Shown in pieces: positions 52,784-61,454 of a DNA stretch of 64,000 nt. Under the pieces are notes generated by a model that was given only the letters and a program-made list of their open reading frames with translations, was not told the DNA's origin and did not search any database. The stretch spans positions 1 to 64,000 of the forward strand of contig JALGSV010000012.1 of assembly GCA_029821755.1 (NCBI GenBank), given 5' to 3'. The position numbers were made by a program, and so were the translations under genes. Within the stretch, counting starts at the first letter, position 1, and each line of letters opens with the position of its first letter. This DNA comes from Candidatus Zipacnadum vermilionense. GTDB lineage: Bacteria; Armatimonadota; Zipacnadia; Zipacnadales; Zipacnadaceae.

Positions 52784-54283
52784 CTAGGGCCCATACATCC
52801 TCTCATACAACCCCTTGTACCTCCCATACACCTCCCGATACACTCCGAACAGCTCCTCCTCCGGCGCGAACACCCGCTCCGGCCGATACCACGCCCGCGC
52901 CGCCTCCTCCACCTGGGCAAACTGCCCCACCCCTGTCGCCGCCAGCATGGCCGCGCCGAGGTTGGCCGCGTCGGCGCAGGCGGGACGTTCCACCGGCCGC
53001 CCCAGCAGGTCGGCTTTCATCTGCAGCCACAGATCGCTCCGCGCCGCACCCCCCAGGGACCGCACCGAACTGATCTCCACGCCCCGCTCCTGCAGCGGCT
53101 CCAGGCACTCCTGTAGCAAACACGCGCACGCCTCCATCACCGCTCGCGCCAGGTGCGCCCGCGTGTGGCTCAGCGTCAGCCCCGCGAAGGCCCCGCGGGC
53201 TGAGGCGTTGTAGGTCGGCGTCGCCGTGCCGCACAGATGCGGCAGCATCGTCAGCCCCTCACATCCCACCGGCACCTCGGCCACGCCCTGCAGGAAGCTG
53301 TCGTAGTCCTCCCCCGGCGCGCATAGGTCGCGCAGCCACTTGAGCACGATCGCCGAGGTGGGGGCGAAGGTCATGCTATAGTGCAGCCCCGGCGCGGCGT
53401 GGCGACCCGCGTACAGCCGGTCGTCGTCCACCAACTCCGCGGTAGTGGTCACCACCGCCAGCGCCGTCCCCGTCGTCTCCGTCACCAGCCCCGGCGCGAC
53501 ATTCCCCGCGCCGACCGCTCCGGCGAGCTGGTCGTTGCACCCCACGCACACCGGCACGCCCGCCGCCAATCCCAGCTCCCGCGCCGCCTCCCCGCGCAGC
53601 TCGCCCACTACCGTCCCCGGCGCATGGACAGTCGGAAGCTGCTCCGCCGTCACCCCCGCCGCCTCTAGCAGCCGCCCCGCCCACTCCCGCGCCCGCACGT
53701 CGTACATCCCGCTCATCTGCGCGATATTGTAGTCGGTAGCGGTCTCCCCGGTCAGCCGCCAGATCAGGTAGTCCGGCAGGCACAGGAACCTCCAGGCCCC
53801 ATGCGCGGCAGGCTCATGCTCGGCCAGCCACGCCAGCTTGAAGATGGTCATCTCCCCGGGAATCCAGGGATACCCAGTCAGCCGCCGGTACTCTTCCCGC
53901 GACAGCCACTCGCGCTCCCACCGCCGCGCGATCTCCTCGGAGCGGTTGTCCACCCAGACGATGGCGTTGCGCAGGGGGCAGCCATTATGGCCGAGAGGGA
54001 TGAAGGACTGGCCCTGGGAAGCGAAGCCGATGCCGCGGATGGCCTCACCCCCTACCCCCTCTCCCTCGCCTGCGGCTCTGGCGAGGGGGGAGGCGGAGAG
54101 GACGGCACGGGTCCCGGCGACCGCCGCTTGCCAATAAGCCTCCGCCTCCATCTCCGCCCAGCCCGGCTGCGGGGTGCGGAGGTGGTACTCCTCCACATGC
54201 ACCCCCAATACCACGCCCTCGTCAGAAACGAGCGCGGTCTTGAGCGACGTGGTGCCAATGTCGAAGGTGAGGTAATGGGACAT
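52784..54283 (-). CDS. FGGY-family carbohydrate kinase (xylulokinase-like)
   Basis: 499 residues. FGGY signatures: YLTFDIGTTSLKTALV (phosphate-1 loop), IVWVDNRSEEIARRW, MYDVRAREWAGRLLEAAGV, VCVGCNDQLAGAVGAGNV (Asp as base) and LGGAARSDLWLQMKADLLG near the C-terminus. It phosphorylates a sugar or polyol such as xylulose, gluconate or an analogue; substrate not determined. Its start follows the preceding cyclase-like gene by three bases. A family A repeat copy (A10) is embedded in frame at about residues 66-81, where the protein reads LARAAGEGEGVGG. That loop is normally short. Confidence 0.88.
   Translation of the reverse strand: MSHYLTFDIGTTSLKTALVSDEGVVLGVHVEEYHLRTPQPGWAEMEAEAYWQAAVAGTRAVLSASPLARAAGEGEGVGGEAIRGIGFASQGQSFIPLGHNGCPLRNAIVWVDNRSEEIARRWEREWLSREEYRRLTGYPWIPGEMTIFKLAWLAEHEPAAHGAWRFLCLPDYLIWRLTGETATDYNIAQMSGMYDVRAREWAGRLLEAAGVTAEQLPTVHAPGTVVGELRGEAARELGLAAGVPVCVGCNDQLAGAVGAGNVAPGLVTETTGTALAVVTTTAELVDDDRLYAGRHAAPGLHYSMTFAPTSAIVLKWLRDLCAPGEDYDSFLQGVAEVPVGCEGLTMLPHLCGTATPTYNASARGAFAGLTLSHTRAHLARAVMEACACLLQECLEPLQERGVEISSVRSLGGAARSDLWLQMKADLLGRPVERPACADAANLGAAMLAATGVGQFAQVEEAARAWYRPERVFAPEEELFGVYREVYGRYKGLYERMYGP
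54043..54087 (-). repeat. Family A repeat, copy 10, inside the kinase gene, reverse orientation
   Basis: On the + strand CCTCACCCCCTACCCCCTCT followed by CCCTCGCCTGCGGCTCTGGC and GAGGG. This is the only family A copy I found pointing the other way; the 45 bp equal 15 codons, keeping the kinase frame. Confidence 0.8.
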
Positions 54284-54286
54284 CGC

Positions 54287-55084
54287 TCACTCTGGTGGGC
54301 CCGATGACCGCGCGTCCTCTGCTTCCCACTCCTTGACGCAATGATCGTAGAATTCCGTTGCGTGCCTGTACTTTTGCTCAGCCTCTGGGGGAACGTCGAA
54401 CCCGGTGAGGAGGGCCATTAGCTGTTTTCGCGGGGGTTGGTTCTTCTTTCGGCACCGCTCCAGGTGGGCGTTCGGCCACGCCAATGCCCACATCTGGACC
54501 GCCTTCACTTGGCCTCCCCCGCTCTTCAGTGGCACGTCGTAGCGCATGAAGATGCGCGACATGCGCTCGTGCGCCTCCCCCCGGCCCTCGGCTAGCCACC
54601 CCACGTACGCACCGCAGGATGGCGTCGCTATCACGCCCATTGCGTCGGCGCGCTCATACCAGTTTGCGGCGTCGTCGACCCCGGAGCCCAGGGCATTGCC
54701 CTCGTCCTCGTTGTACAGTATGTCACCGACGCCTATCGCACCGCGTAGCGGGAGGCGCAAGGACAGAGCGTGCACGAACAGATCCTGAACCATCATCGCG
54801 CACCGGGTGATCGCCCCGGGGGTCGCCAGGCACGTCTTCCACGTCAGTTGGATGAAGTCACCGCCCAGCGAGACCCTGAGCGCGTCGAATTCCGCGGCTG
54901 GGGTGGTAGCTGCGACCCGCTCCGACCATGGGATGTACTCCTCCCTTGCGTGCTGTGCCAGCAGTCCGAGAGCTTTGAGAAGGCGCTCAGCCCCCGGCTT
55001 CTCGCGTCCCTTGGCGCCAAGCACGTCGACATCAACGACAATCCCGAGGTCTTCGACATCTCGCGTCCGAACGTCTGTGTTCAT
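54287..55084 (-). CDS. Nucleotidyl-cyclase-like (class III cyclase homology) protein
   Basis: 265 residues; TAGGGGGACCCCA before ATG. Class III cyclase homology features: IVVDVDVLGAKG (first metal Asp), LGGDFIQLTWKTCL with GGDF-like Asp (second metal site) and LRGAIGVGDILYNEDEGNALG, followed by AANWYERADAM. No transmembrane segment or sensor domain. The C-terminal 100 residues (GGGQVKAVQMWALAWPNAHL) are unassigned. G+C at third positions looks lower than in its neighbours, hinting at acquisition. It lies between an aminotransferase (10 bp upstream) and the kinase (3 bp downstream) and is likely co-transcribed. Activity is unproven. Confidence 0.55.
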   Translation of the reverse strand: MNTDVRTRDVEDLGIVVDVDVLGAKGREKPGAERLLKALGLLAQHAREEYIPWSERVAATTPAAEFDALRVSLGGDFIQLTWKTCLATPGAITRCAMMVQDLFVHALSLRLPLRGAIGVGDILYNEDEGNALGSGVDDAANWYERADAMGVIATPSCGAYVGWLAEGRGEAHERMSRIFMRYDVPLKSGGGQVKAVQMWALAWPNAHLERCRKKNQPPRKQLMALLTGFDVPPEAEQKYRHATEFYDHCVKEWEAEDARSSGPPE

Positions 55085-55094
55085 TGGGGTCCCC

Positions 55095-56462
55095 CTAGTA
55101 CCCTTCCTCCTTCTCCACCTCCGCGATACTCTCCTCGATGATATCCATCCCCTTCGCCGCCAGTTCCTCCGTCATCACTATCGGCGGCGACATGCGCAGG
55201 ATATGCCCCGCCGGGACCCAGGCCAGGCCCTTCTGGAAGGCCCGCTGGTAGACCGCCTTGCCCGCCTCGGTGAAGGGCTCCTTCGTCTCCCGGTCCTTGA
55301 CCAGCTCCACGCCCAGCAGGCAGCCCTTGCCCCGCACGTCCCCGATGATCGGGTGTGCCGCCTGCATCTGCTCCATCCGCCGGTCGAAGTACGCCCCCAG
55401 CTCCAGCGCGTGCTCCAGCAACCCCTCCTCCTGCATGACCTCGATGCTCGCCAGCGCCGCCGCGCAGGCCATGGGGTTGCCGCCGTAGCTGGTGCTCGCC
55501 GAGATCTTGTTGATGGCTTCCTTGTAGCGCTCCGAGACCATCATCGCCGTCACCGGGAAGCCGTTGCCGAAGCCCTTGCCCACCGTCACCACGTCCGGGC
55601 GGGTGTCCCAGTGCTCCATGGCAAAGAACTTGCCGGTGCGGCCCATGCTGGTGAGCACCTCGTCGGCGAAGAGCAGGATGCCGCGGTCGTCGCAGAACTT
55701 GCGCAGCTTGGGGAAGAAGTCCTCCGGCGGGAAGACCGACCCCGCCCAGCCCTGCACCGGTTCCAGCACGAAGGCCGCGATGTTGCCGGTGGTGGCCTGG
55801 GTGATGAACTCGTCGAAGAAGCGTAGGTAGGCGTCGGTGTCGATGGTTCCATCGCTCTGCTTGAACATCGGCCGGTACGGATACGGGCGCGGCACCATGT
55901 AGAAGCCCTGGCTCCGCCCCGCCCCGCTGGCGGGGTTCATCTTGGCCAGGCTCACCGCGTGCCCGGTCTTGCCGTGGAAGTCCATATAGCAGGAGAGGAA
56001 CTCGCTCTTCCCGGTGGCGACGCGGCAGACCCGCAGCCCCGCCTCCACGGCGGTGGTGCCGCTGTCGTATAGCTGCATCCCGGTCAGGTCCCAGGGCTGG
56101 ATCTCCGCCATCTTCTCCAGCAGGGCGACCTTAACGGGCGTGTTGAAGTCGTGGCAGTTCATCAGCCGCTGCGCCCAGTGCGCCACGGCCTCGCTGACCT
56201 TGGGATGGCAGTGCCCCAGGGTGGTGACGTAGATGCCGCTGGAAAAGTCCAGGTACTCGTTGCCATCCACGTCCTTGAGCGTGCAGCCGTGCCCGCTGTC
56301 GAAGACGACGGGGCAGAGGGTGACCTGGCCGGAGTAGCCGATCATGTACTTCATCCCGCGGGCGTTGTACTGCTCGGAGAGCGGACCGGGGACGGTGTCG
56401 GTGACGAGGTGGGGGATAGCGGCGGGATCCACCCGCGTCCAGTAATCGGCAGGAAGAGACAT
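55095..56462 (-). CDS. Class III (GABA/ornithine-type) aminotransferase
   Basis: 455 residues; CCGGGAGGTTCCTGCC precedes ATG. PLP fold-type I class III motifs: DVDGNEYLDFSSGIYVTTLG, DSGTTAVEAGLRVCRVATG (phosphate loop), FVLEPVQGWAGSVFPPEDFF, LLFADEVLTSMGRTGKFFAM and VTVGKGFGNGFPVTAMM with the PLP lysine at about residue 298. Members move amino groups from omega-amino acids, acetylornithine or glutamate-1-semialdehyde-like substrates. Nearest specific substrate not clear. Starts the group aminotransferase, cyclase-like, FGGY kinase. Confidence 0.92.
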   Translation of the reverse strand: MSLPADYWTRVDPAAIPHLVTDTVPGPLSEQYNARGMKYMIGYSGQVTLCPVVFDSGHGCTLKDVDGNEYLDFSSGIYVTTLGHCHPKVSEAVAHWAQRLMNCHDFNTPVKVALLEKMAEIQPWDLTGMQLYDSGTTAVEAGLRVCRVATGKSEFLSCYMDFHGKTGHAVSLAKMNPASGAGRSQGFYMVPRPYPYRPMFKQSDGTIDTDAYLRFFDEFITQATTGNIAAFVLEPVQGWAGSVFPPEDFFPKLRKFCDDRGILLFADEVLTSMGRTGKFFAMEHWDTRPDVVTVGKGFGNGFPVTAMMVSERYKEAINKISASTSYGGNPMACAAALASIEVMQEEGLLEHALELGAYFDRRMEQMQAAHPIIGDVRGKGCLLGVELVKDRETKEPFTEAGKAVYQRAFQKGLAWVPAGHILRMSPPIVMTEELAAKGMDIIEESIAEVEKEEGY

Positions 56463-56660
56463 GGCAGGAACCTCCCGGAGGGTTGCGCCTCGGCGTGCGC
56501 TTGGCAGTATACCCGGGGAGTATCATAACCGCCGGGTAGGCAGTGTCAAGCCCCGTCGTCTGGCAGCGAGAGGCGCACCGGTGCGCGTTGCTGGCAGGAA
56601 ATTGGCCGCGTCGGGGAGAACACCAGACCGACTCGCCTGGACCAAGGAGGACCGCCTTCC

Positions 56661-57134
56661 ATGGGCAAGTACGACCATCTCGAACTACAGGGCGCGGAGC
56701 GCGAGGAGGCTCTCCAGGCGATGACTCACCAGATTGGCGCCTGGGGCCTGACCATGCCCCCGGTAACCCCGCTGATCAACCACTTCGGCCTGCACCGCTT
56801 CTACGAGGTAGGCCTGAGCGAGTACTGGGTAGCCAACGAGTTGGAGTTGGGCTACTGCGGCAAGTTCCTCTTCGTCTTCGACGGCCAGACCTGCCCCTTC
56901 CACCGCCACGAGATGAAGCACGAGACCTTCTTCGTGATGAAGGGCAGCGTCCGCATGGTGCTGGACGACGGGGAGAAGATTCTCTCCGAGGGCGATCTGC
57001 TAATCATGCCCCCCGGGATGGGGCACTCTTTCACCGGGCTAGGCCCGGCCCTGCTCCTGGAGTGCTCCATGCCCTCGGTCCTCCAGGACAACTTCTTCGC
57101 CGACAAAGAGATCGGGGAGGACGGGGTGATCTGA
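56661..57134 (+). CDS. Single-domain cupin, D-lyxose isomerase-like
   Basis: 157 residues; CAAGGAGGACCGCCTTCC before the ATG. Cupin motif 1: FHRHEMKHETFFVMKGSVRM (two His, one Glu, a Lys); motif 2 GDLLIMPPGMGHSF with the third His. The His-x-His-x3-Lys-x-Glu pattern is shared with D-lyxose ketol-isomerases and metal-dependent sugar isomerases. A sugar isomerase would fit next to a FGGY kinase, but it is on the opposite strand from it. No signal peptide. Confidence 0.75.
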   Translation: MGKYDHLELQGAEREEALQAMTHQIGAWGLTMPPVTPLINHFGLHRFYEVGLSEYWVANELELGYCGKFLFVFDGQTCPFHRHEMKHETFFVMKGSVRMVLDDGEKILSEGDLLIMPPGMGHSFTGLGPALLLECSMPSVLQDNFFADKEIGEDGVI

Positions 57135-57144
57135 TCTCGGGGTA

Positions 57145-57200
57145 GCGCAGGCTCCCCAGCCTGCCTCCCCTCCCGGTGGCACCGGCGTCTCGCCGGTGTG
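57145..57200. repeat. Family B palindromes, copy 6
   Basis: GCGCAGGCTCCCCAGCCTGC (57145) and GGCACCGGCGTCTCGCCGGT (57178) lie close together in the gap after the cupin gene. Confidence 0.65.
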
Positions 57201-57302
57201 GGGTGGGGGTGCTGTGTTCTCCTCCTCGGGCAGGGCTGAACCTCCCCGCCCCTCCGCCAGTCAATACCTCCGTGCGCTCATCCCGTCTCTCCAGGTGATC
57301 GC

Positions 57303-57797
57303 ATGCCCAAGCCTGAGCCCCTAGCCGTCGGGTCTTCTGCGCCTGACTTCCGCCTGCCCGCCAGCACCGGCGACGAGATCTCCCTCGCCGACTATCGCGG
57401 CAAGCAGGCGGTGGTCCTCTACTTCTACCCCAAGGACATGACCTCGGGCTGTACTGCCGAGGCCTGTTCCTTCCGGGACCTGAAGAAGGAGTTCGCGGCA
57501 GCGGGGGCGCTGATCCTGGGCGTCAGCCCCGACCCGCTGCAATCGCACGCTAAGTTCACTGAAAAGGAGCACCTCAATTTCCCACTGCTGCAGGACGAGG
57601 GCGGGAAGGTGGCGACCCAGTACGGCGCCTACGGGGAGAAGACGCGCTACGGACGGACCTACTCCGGCAACTACCGCGTCACTTACCTGATCGATAAGGA
57701 CGCCAAGGTTGCCAGAGTCTGGCCGGACGTGAAGGTCTCGGGTTCCAAAGCCGACGACCACGCTGACGAGGTGTTGGCGGCGCTCAGGACGCTCTAG
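57303..57797 (+). CDS. bcp: Peroxiredoxin (BCP/PrxQ-like)
   Basis: 164 residues. AhpC/TSA fold with FYPKDMTSGCTAEACSFRD: Cys50 is peroxidatic and Cys55 is a nearby resolving cysteine, the PrxQ/BCP arrangement. The YFYPKD and ILGVSPDP stretches are family-typical. Thioredoxin-dependent reduction of hydroperoxides in the cytosol. It is upstream of, and ends just before, the decayed recombinase, so it marks the left edge of the intact backbone. Confidence 0.93.
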   Translation: MPKPEPLAVGSSAPDFRLPASTGDEISLADYRGKQAVVLYFYPKDMTSGCTAEACSFRDLKKEFAAAGALILGVSPDPLQSHAKFTEKEHLNFPLLQDEGGKVATQYGAYGEKTRYGRTYSGNYRVTYLIDKDAKVARVWPDVKVSGSKADDHADEVLAALRTL

Positions 57798-59150
57798 CCA
57801 GGGAGACGAGTGTGGAGGGGAGACCAGGGACGCGGTAGACTACAGTTCCCGCATCCCTGTGTAGTTCTACTCGGTCGAAAACGGCGGTCAGGAAGAGGAG
57901 CTGCATATCTGCGGCTTGGAGGCGTAAGGGGCCGATAAGCTCTGCCGGAGTGGCCGCGCACTCGCGCAAGCAGCTCCTCCAGCCCCGACGCCAAGGCCGC
58001 CGCGGCGAGTTCGCGTTCTCCCTGTTGTTTCCGCTTCAAGAGCGGCCGGGCGCGTCGGGCCAGGGCCCCGACATCGAGCGCTCCCGCCTCCAGAGCGTTG
58101 GCGTACCGCTCCAGGGCCGCCTCGATCTCCGCCAGTTCGGCCCGCAGTCGGTCTCCCTCGTCGGTGGCTTTCTGACTCCGCAGGCTCTCCTCCAGGGTAC
58201 GTTCCAGTGTCTCTCCGTCAAGTAGGTCCTCGATGTGCGCCCAGAGGGCTGCCTCTAGATCGCGGGCTAGTACGCTGATCGGCACGTGTCTCAGCGCCGG
58301 AGATGTCCGCATGCGCGCCCCGTAGGAGTGGGGGAGAGGCTTCCGCCTCTGGCCTTGGGGTGTATGTTGCGGCTGAGGTCAAGCCGCTGCTGGGCCTGGC
58401 GCCAGACGGTCTCCTCGACGATTCCCTCATGCTGGCCAGCGTAGACCCGCCCCTTGTGGCGTATAGCGCCGATGTGAACGGGGTTGCGCAGTACCTTCGT
58501 AACCGTCGTATGCCACCAGGGACCGCCGTGCTTTCCGAGTACCCCGGCGGCGTTCAGCTCTTGGGCGAGCTGCAGGAGTACCCAGTCATCAACGACATAG
58601 CGGGGAAGATGCGACGCACCTGCGGGGCCTCGAGGGGGTCGGGCTCCGGGCGGGGTACGCTTGTCGGTTCAGTGCCAACCGAAGGGTTCGCGCCCCATCG
58701 GCAGCCCTAGGTCCGTTACCCGGTGATCCTGCGCCGCGGTGATCCGCTGCACCAACACCGTCCGCTCGCGGCGGGAGAGGATAGCTGACAGGTCGGCCCG
58801 GAACTCACCCTCCGGGGCGTCCAGGGCGAGGTTCTCCCCCACGGCGACCAGACGCCACTTAGCCGCTTCGCACTCCTGCAGAAGCAGGCCCCAGTCCAGC
58901 AGGTCGCCCCGCGTGAGCCGGTCGATACGCCAGACGTGGAGAGTTTGGTACTGAGGGAGGCGGTCGAGCAGCCGGCGCAGTTGGGTGCGATGCAGCGACT
59001 TGCCACTCTCGCCCTCTTCGCGGTACACGTCGATCTGGGTGGCGCTGGCGCTCCCCGCGGCCCGGCGGCAGGCTTGCTCCTGCGCGTCCGAGACAGGCAC
59101 TTGCTGGCTTGGCGCTCCGTACTGACTCAGAGGTAAAGCGCCGCTTTCAC
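57784..59150 (-). pseudogene. Degraded large serine recombinase
   Basis: The start, GTG at 59150 after AAGGAGGGAGGAACTCCG, begins VKAALYL-stop-VSTERQA, where a TGA (59127-59129) replaces the usual Arg codon of the catalytic Y-x-RVS motif. Then a frameshift near 59105, a long resolvase block (LLDRLPQYQTLHVWRIDRLT), a TGA at 58669, two frameshifts near 58610-58650 around PDPLEAPQVRRIF, the recombinase segment VLLQLAQELNAAGVLGKHGG and RNPVHIGAIRHKGRVYAG, loss of the zinc-ribbon region near 58310, a coiled-coil segment (RLRAELAEIEAALERYANAL), and a final frameshift near 57960 before ADMQLLFLTAVFDRVELHRD. At least five lesions; certainly non-functional. Confidence 0.8.
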
Positions 59151-60191
59151 GACCGGAGTTCCTCCCTCCTTCCGGGGATGGCCTGCCGCATCGCCCTCTT
59201 GTCGGGTTCCACGACCCTTGTCCGGAAGCGCGTTACGACATGCGTCAACGAGAGCACGAACAGAAGCCGAATTGGGTACCCACCGTTTGGGCCGTGTGGG
59301 GACTAAACCCAAGGCTTTAGTGCGCACTCCGAGGGGAGCTTATGTGGCCGGTCTTCGGTCGGGGCAGCGCTTCTCAGACTGCTGCCAGCTCTTGATTACG
59401 CGTCGGAGTGCACAGGTTCTTCCTCCGTGGCCAAATCATCTGGCCTTGCCCATCCCCTGGCGCCCCAACTTGCGCTTGCCCTGCGCGTCCCGCTTCCTCG
59501 GTGGCCCCAAGGCGATAGACGCAACCCTTCGCTAACGGAGGACACTCCGGATTACTCAGGACCCAACGGGTACCGTTACACCTGTTCCTCAGGGCCGTTC
59601 CGTCCAGACTTTCCAGAGGACATACGGAGAGGTGGTGCAGGTTACTCAGGCGTTGGGCGAACAGTCGCGGGAGCAGTATTTGGTGGCATGCCAGGAGCGT
59701 GACGAGGCTTGGCAGCCGGGACCGCAGGACGGGACCGCCAGCCCGCGTGGCGTGGAGTCGTACGGAGACCTTGACAAGGACGACCTCGCCTTGTCCTTGG
59801 CCAGCCGCTAGCCTCAAGAGTCGCCTCGGCCCCAGGAGCCTATCAGCAAAGCCGCGGCCGCCGGCACAGGTGGTCCAACGTCCTGACCGCAAGCACCAGG
59901 CGCGGCGTGAGTGCCGGGGGAATGAAGTGCGTCAAGGTTGTGCCGCCGGAGAAGAGGGTATTTGTGGCCCCTGCGACGAACTCGGAACTCAGAAGCGAGG
60001 TTTTCAAGCCTCCGGGGGAACGACCAGCATTCCTCTGATTGGCCAGGCAAACCTGGTCAAAGGCCCGTAGGCGGCCCCTCGCACAAAGCCATCCCCTATC
60101 TGTGCATCTCGCCTGGAAGGACATCTGGCGCCGGTCACCATCACCGAGGATGGTTGCCGGGTAGTGTCTGCGCGTACTTGGAGAGACGGAC
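59151..60191. other. Low-coding stretch of the island
   Basis: About 1 kb with no long gene I can support. It holds a possible short coding remnant at 59551-59811, another at about 59880-60070 with a CGPCDELG-type Cys pair, and a roughly 11-bp inverted repeat (TGCGCACTCCG near 59323, CGGAGTGCACA near 59404). Could be a remnant of other mobile-element genes. Confidence 0.5.
59551..59811 (+). CDS. Possible small ORF lacking a standard start, or a gene fragment
   Basis: 86 sense codons starting at an ATT ten bases after GGAGG and ending at TAG 59809. The product is protein-like (VQTFQRTYGEVVQVTQALGE, then QSREQYLVACQERDEAW, acidic, Gln-rich), unlike the random frames around it. No ATG, GTG or TTG lies near the ribosome-binding-like site, though GTG codons occur internally. 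Either an ATT-initiated gene or the remnant of a longer one. Family unrecognised. Confidence 0.3.
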   Translation: MTQDPTGTVTPVPQGRSVQTFQRTYGEVVQVTQALGEQSREQYLVACQERDEAWQPGPQDGTASPRGVESYGDLDKDDLALSLASR

Positions 60192-61454
60192 ATGGCGCGA
60201 CTGACTCTATCGGACGTTGCATCCCTCACGGACGACGACCGGCGGCGTCTCCGGCTGGTCGGCGTGCGGTCGTCATCGGATCTGCGCCGCATCGGCGGTG
60301 CAGCCTTGCTGTGTGACCAGTTGGCTCGGCGAGCCGGCATCGAAAAGGGCCGGCTCGCGCGAGCCGTGTTCACTGTCAAGCTGGCTGAGACCCTGAGAGG
60401 GGTGGGTGCCGCGAGAGCAAACGCGCTCGTCGCGTCCGGCCTCTCAAGTTGGGTAGCGCTTGCGGTCGCTAGTAATGACGCAGTGGCTGCGGCGCTTGCA
60501 GGACAAGGCCAGCAGGCTTCCGGGAGAAGCGTGCGGACGTGGATCGCGAGGGCGAATGAAGAACTCACGCTTGAAATGTCCGCGGCGCTGTACTATGAGC
60601 AGAAAGCGCAACAGCTCAGGCGCTTACATAGGGAGAGTCTGGCGGTGATGGCGGTCATAGTGTTCCGCATCATGCCGGCCACGACCCTCGGGTACGTGTT
60701 CTGGATATTGCTAGTGACTGGCGGATATTGCCAATCCTGGCCGATGCTGCGCAACTACGTTGCGGTCTTCGTGCTGCACCTGCTCAGTGTGGAGTTCACT
60801 TGCGGGGCATGTGTGCTACTGCTCCTGGCGGCGTTATTCGAGCTCCACGTGAGGGTCGACCGGGCATTGTCACAGAAGCTCACGAAGGAGTCTTCGCGGG
60901 AGCCGGCCTTCCGTGAGGTAGAGCGCGTACAGGACCTCACAAATGGGCGGATTGCGCGCTCGGCTATCCTGCTGTGCGGTGTGATGATGGGATCCGTGTT
61001 TGTTGCAGAGATGCTCCTCTATCGGGAAGCGGCGCCCGCAGTGATGTCTTCTGCCACGGCGATGGGGGCTGTTGCGCTCATTATTGCGTGCTTATTGGCC
61101 TGCGGGGCCTGGCTGGCGGGTACCCAGACGCGTTCCCTACTGGGTTCGGACCGGATGGCCGAGAGGGACTGGCAAGAGTACATTTGGCGTTCGTGGCGGG
61201 CACCTCTCGTCTCGGCAACGTTAGTGCTGTTGGTCGGGGTGTGTGTGTGCGTTGGCGCAACGCCCCTCATATTCTGGACCACACAGCATGTTGGGGACTG
61301 GACTGCTAACTCGTTTGTGCTGCCGGTCCTCGATGCGATGGACAGGTACATCCTGGCTCACCCCGGAAGCTGGCCGGGAGTGCACCCCGAGCTAAGCCGG
61401 GGCTACGCCGAGAATCTGGAGATTCTCACAGCTTCGCCCCCCCCCTCGAGCTGA
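60192..61454 (+). CDS. DUF4332-like HhH domain fused to a multi-helix membrane region
   Basis: 420 residues; GGAGAGACGGAC before ATG. Residues about 1-125 resemble DUF4332 (paired helix-hairpin-helix units: RLRLVGVRSSSDLRRIGG, VKLAETLRGVGAARANALVA, SVRTWIARANEELT). From about 150 there are five to six hydrophobic helices (for example VEFTCGACVLLLLAALFELH and ATAMGAVALIIACLLACGAW). No catalytic motif. It shares a TGATG junction with the next gene, so the two are translationally coupled. Role unknown; the HhH part suggests nucleic-acid or protein binding at the membrane. Confidence 0.7.
   Translation: MARLTLSDVASLTDDDRRRLRLVGVRSSSDLRRIGGAALLCDQLARRAGIEKGRLARAVFTVKLAETLRGVGAARANALVASGLSSWVALAVASNDAVAAALAGQGQQASGRSVRTWIARANEELTLEMSAALYYEQKAQQLRRLHRESLAVMAVIVFRIMPATTLGYVFWILLVTGGYCQSWPMLRNYVAVFVLHLLSVEFTCGACVLLLLAALFELHVRVDRALSQKLTKESSREPAFREVERVQDLTNGRIARSAILLCGVMMGSVFVAEMLLYREAAPAVMSSATAMGAVALIIACLLACGAWLAGTQTRSLLGSDRMAERDWQEYIWRSWRAPLVSATLVLLVGVCVCVGATPLIFWTTQHVGDWTANSFVLPVLDAMDRYILAHPGSWPGVHPELSRGYAENLEILTASPPPSS

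Noticed and set aside
54287-56462. Pycsar operon with the aminotransferase as partner
   Set aside because: Known Pycsar effectors are membrane or TIR proteins with cNMP-binding domains; the neighbours here are ordinary metabolic enzymes.
59374-59892. 172-codon - strand frame in the island
   Set aside because: The peptide shows no domain features and overlaps a more protein-like + strand remnant; kept only as part of the low-coding description.
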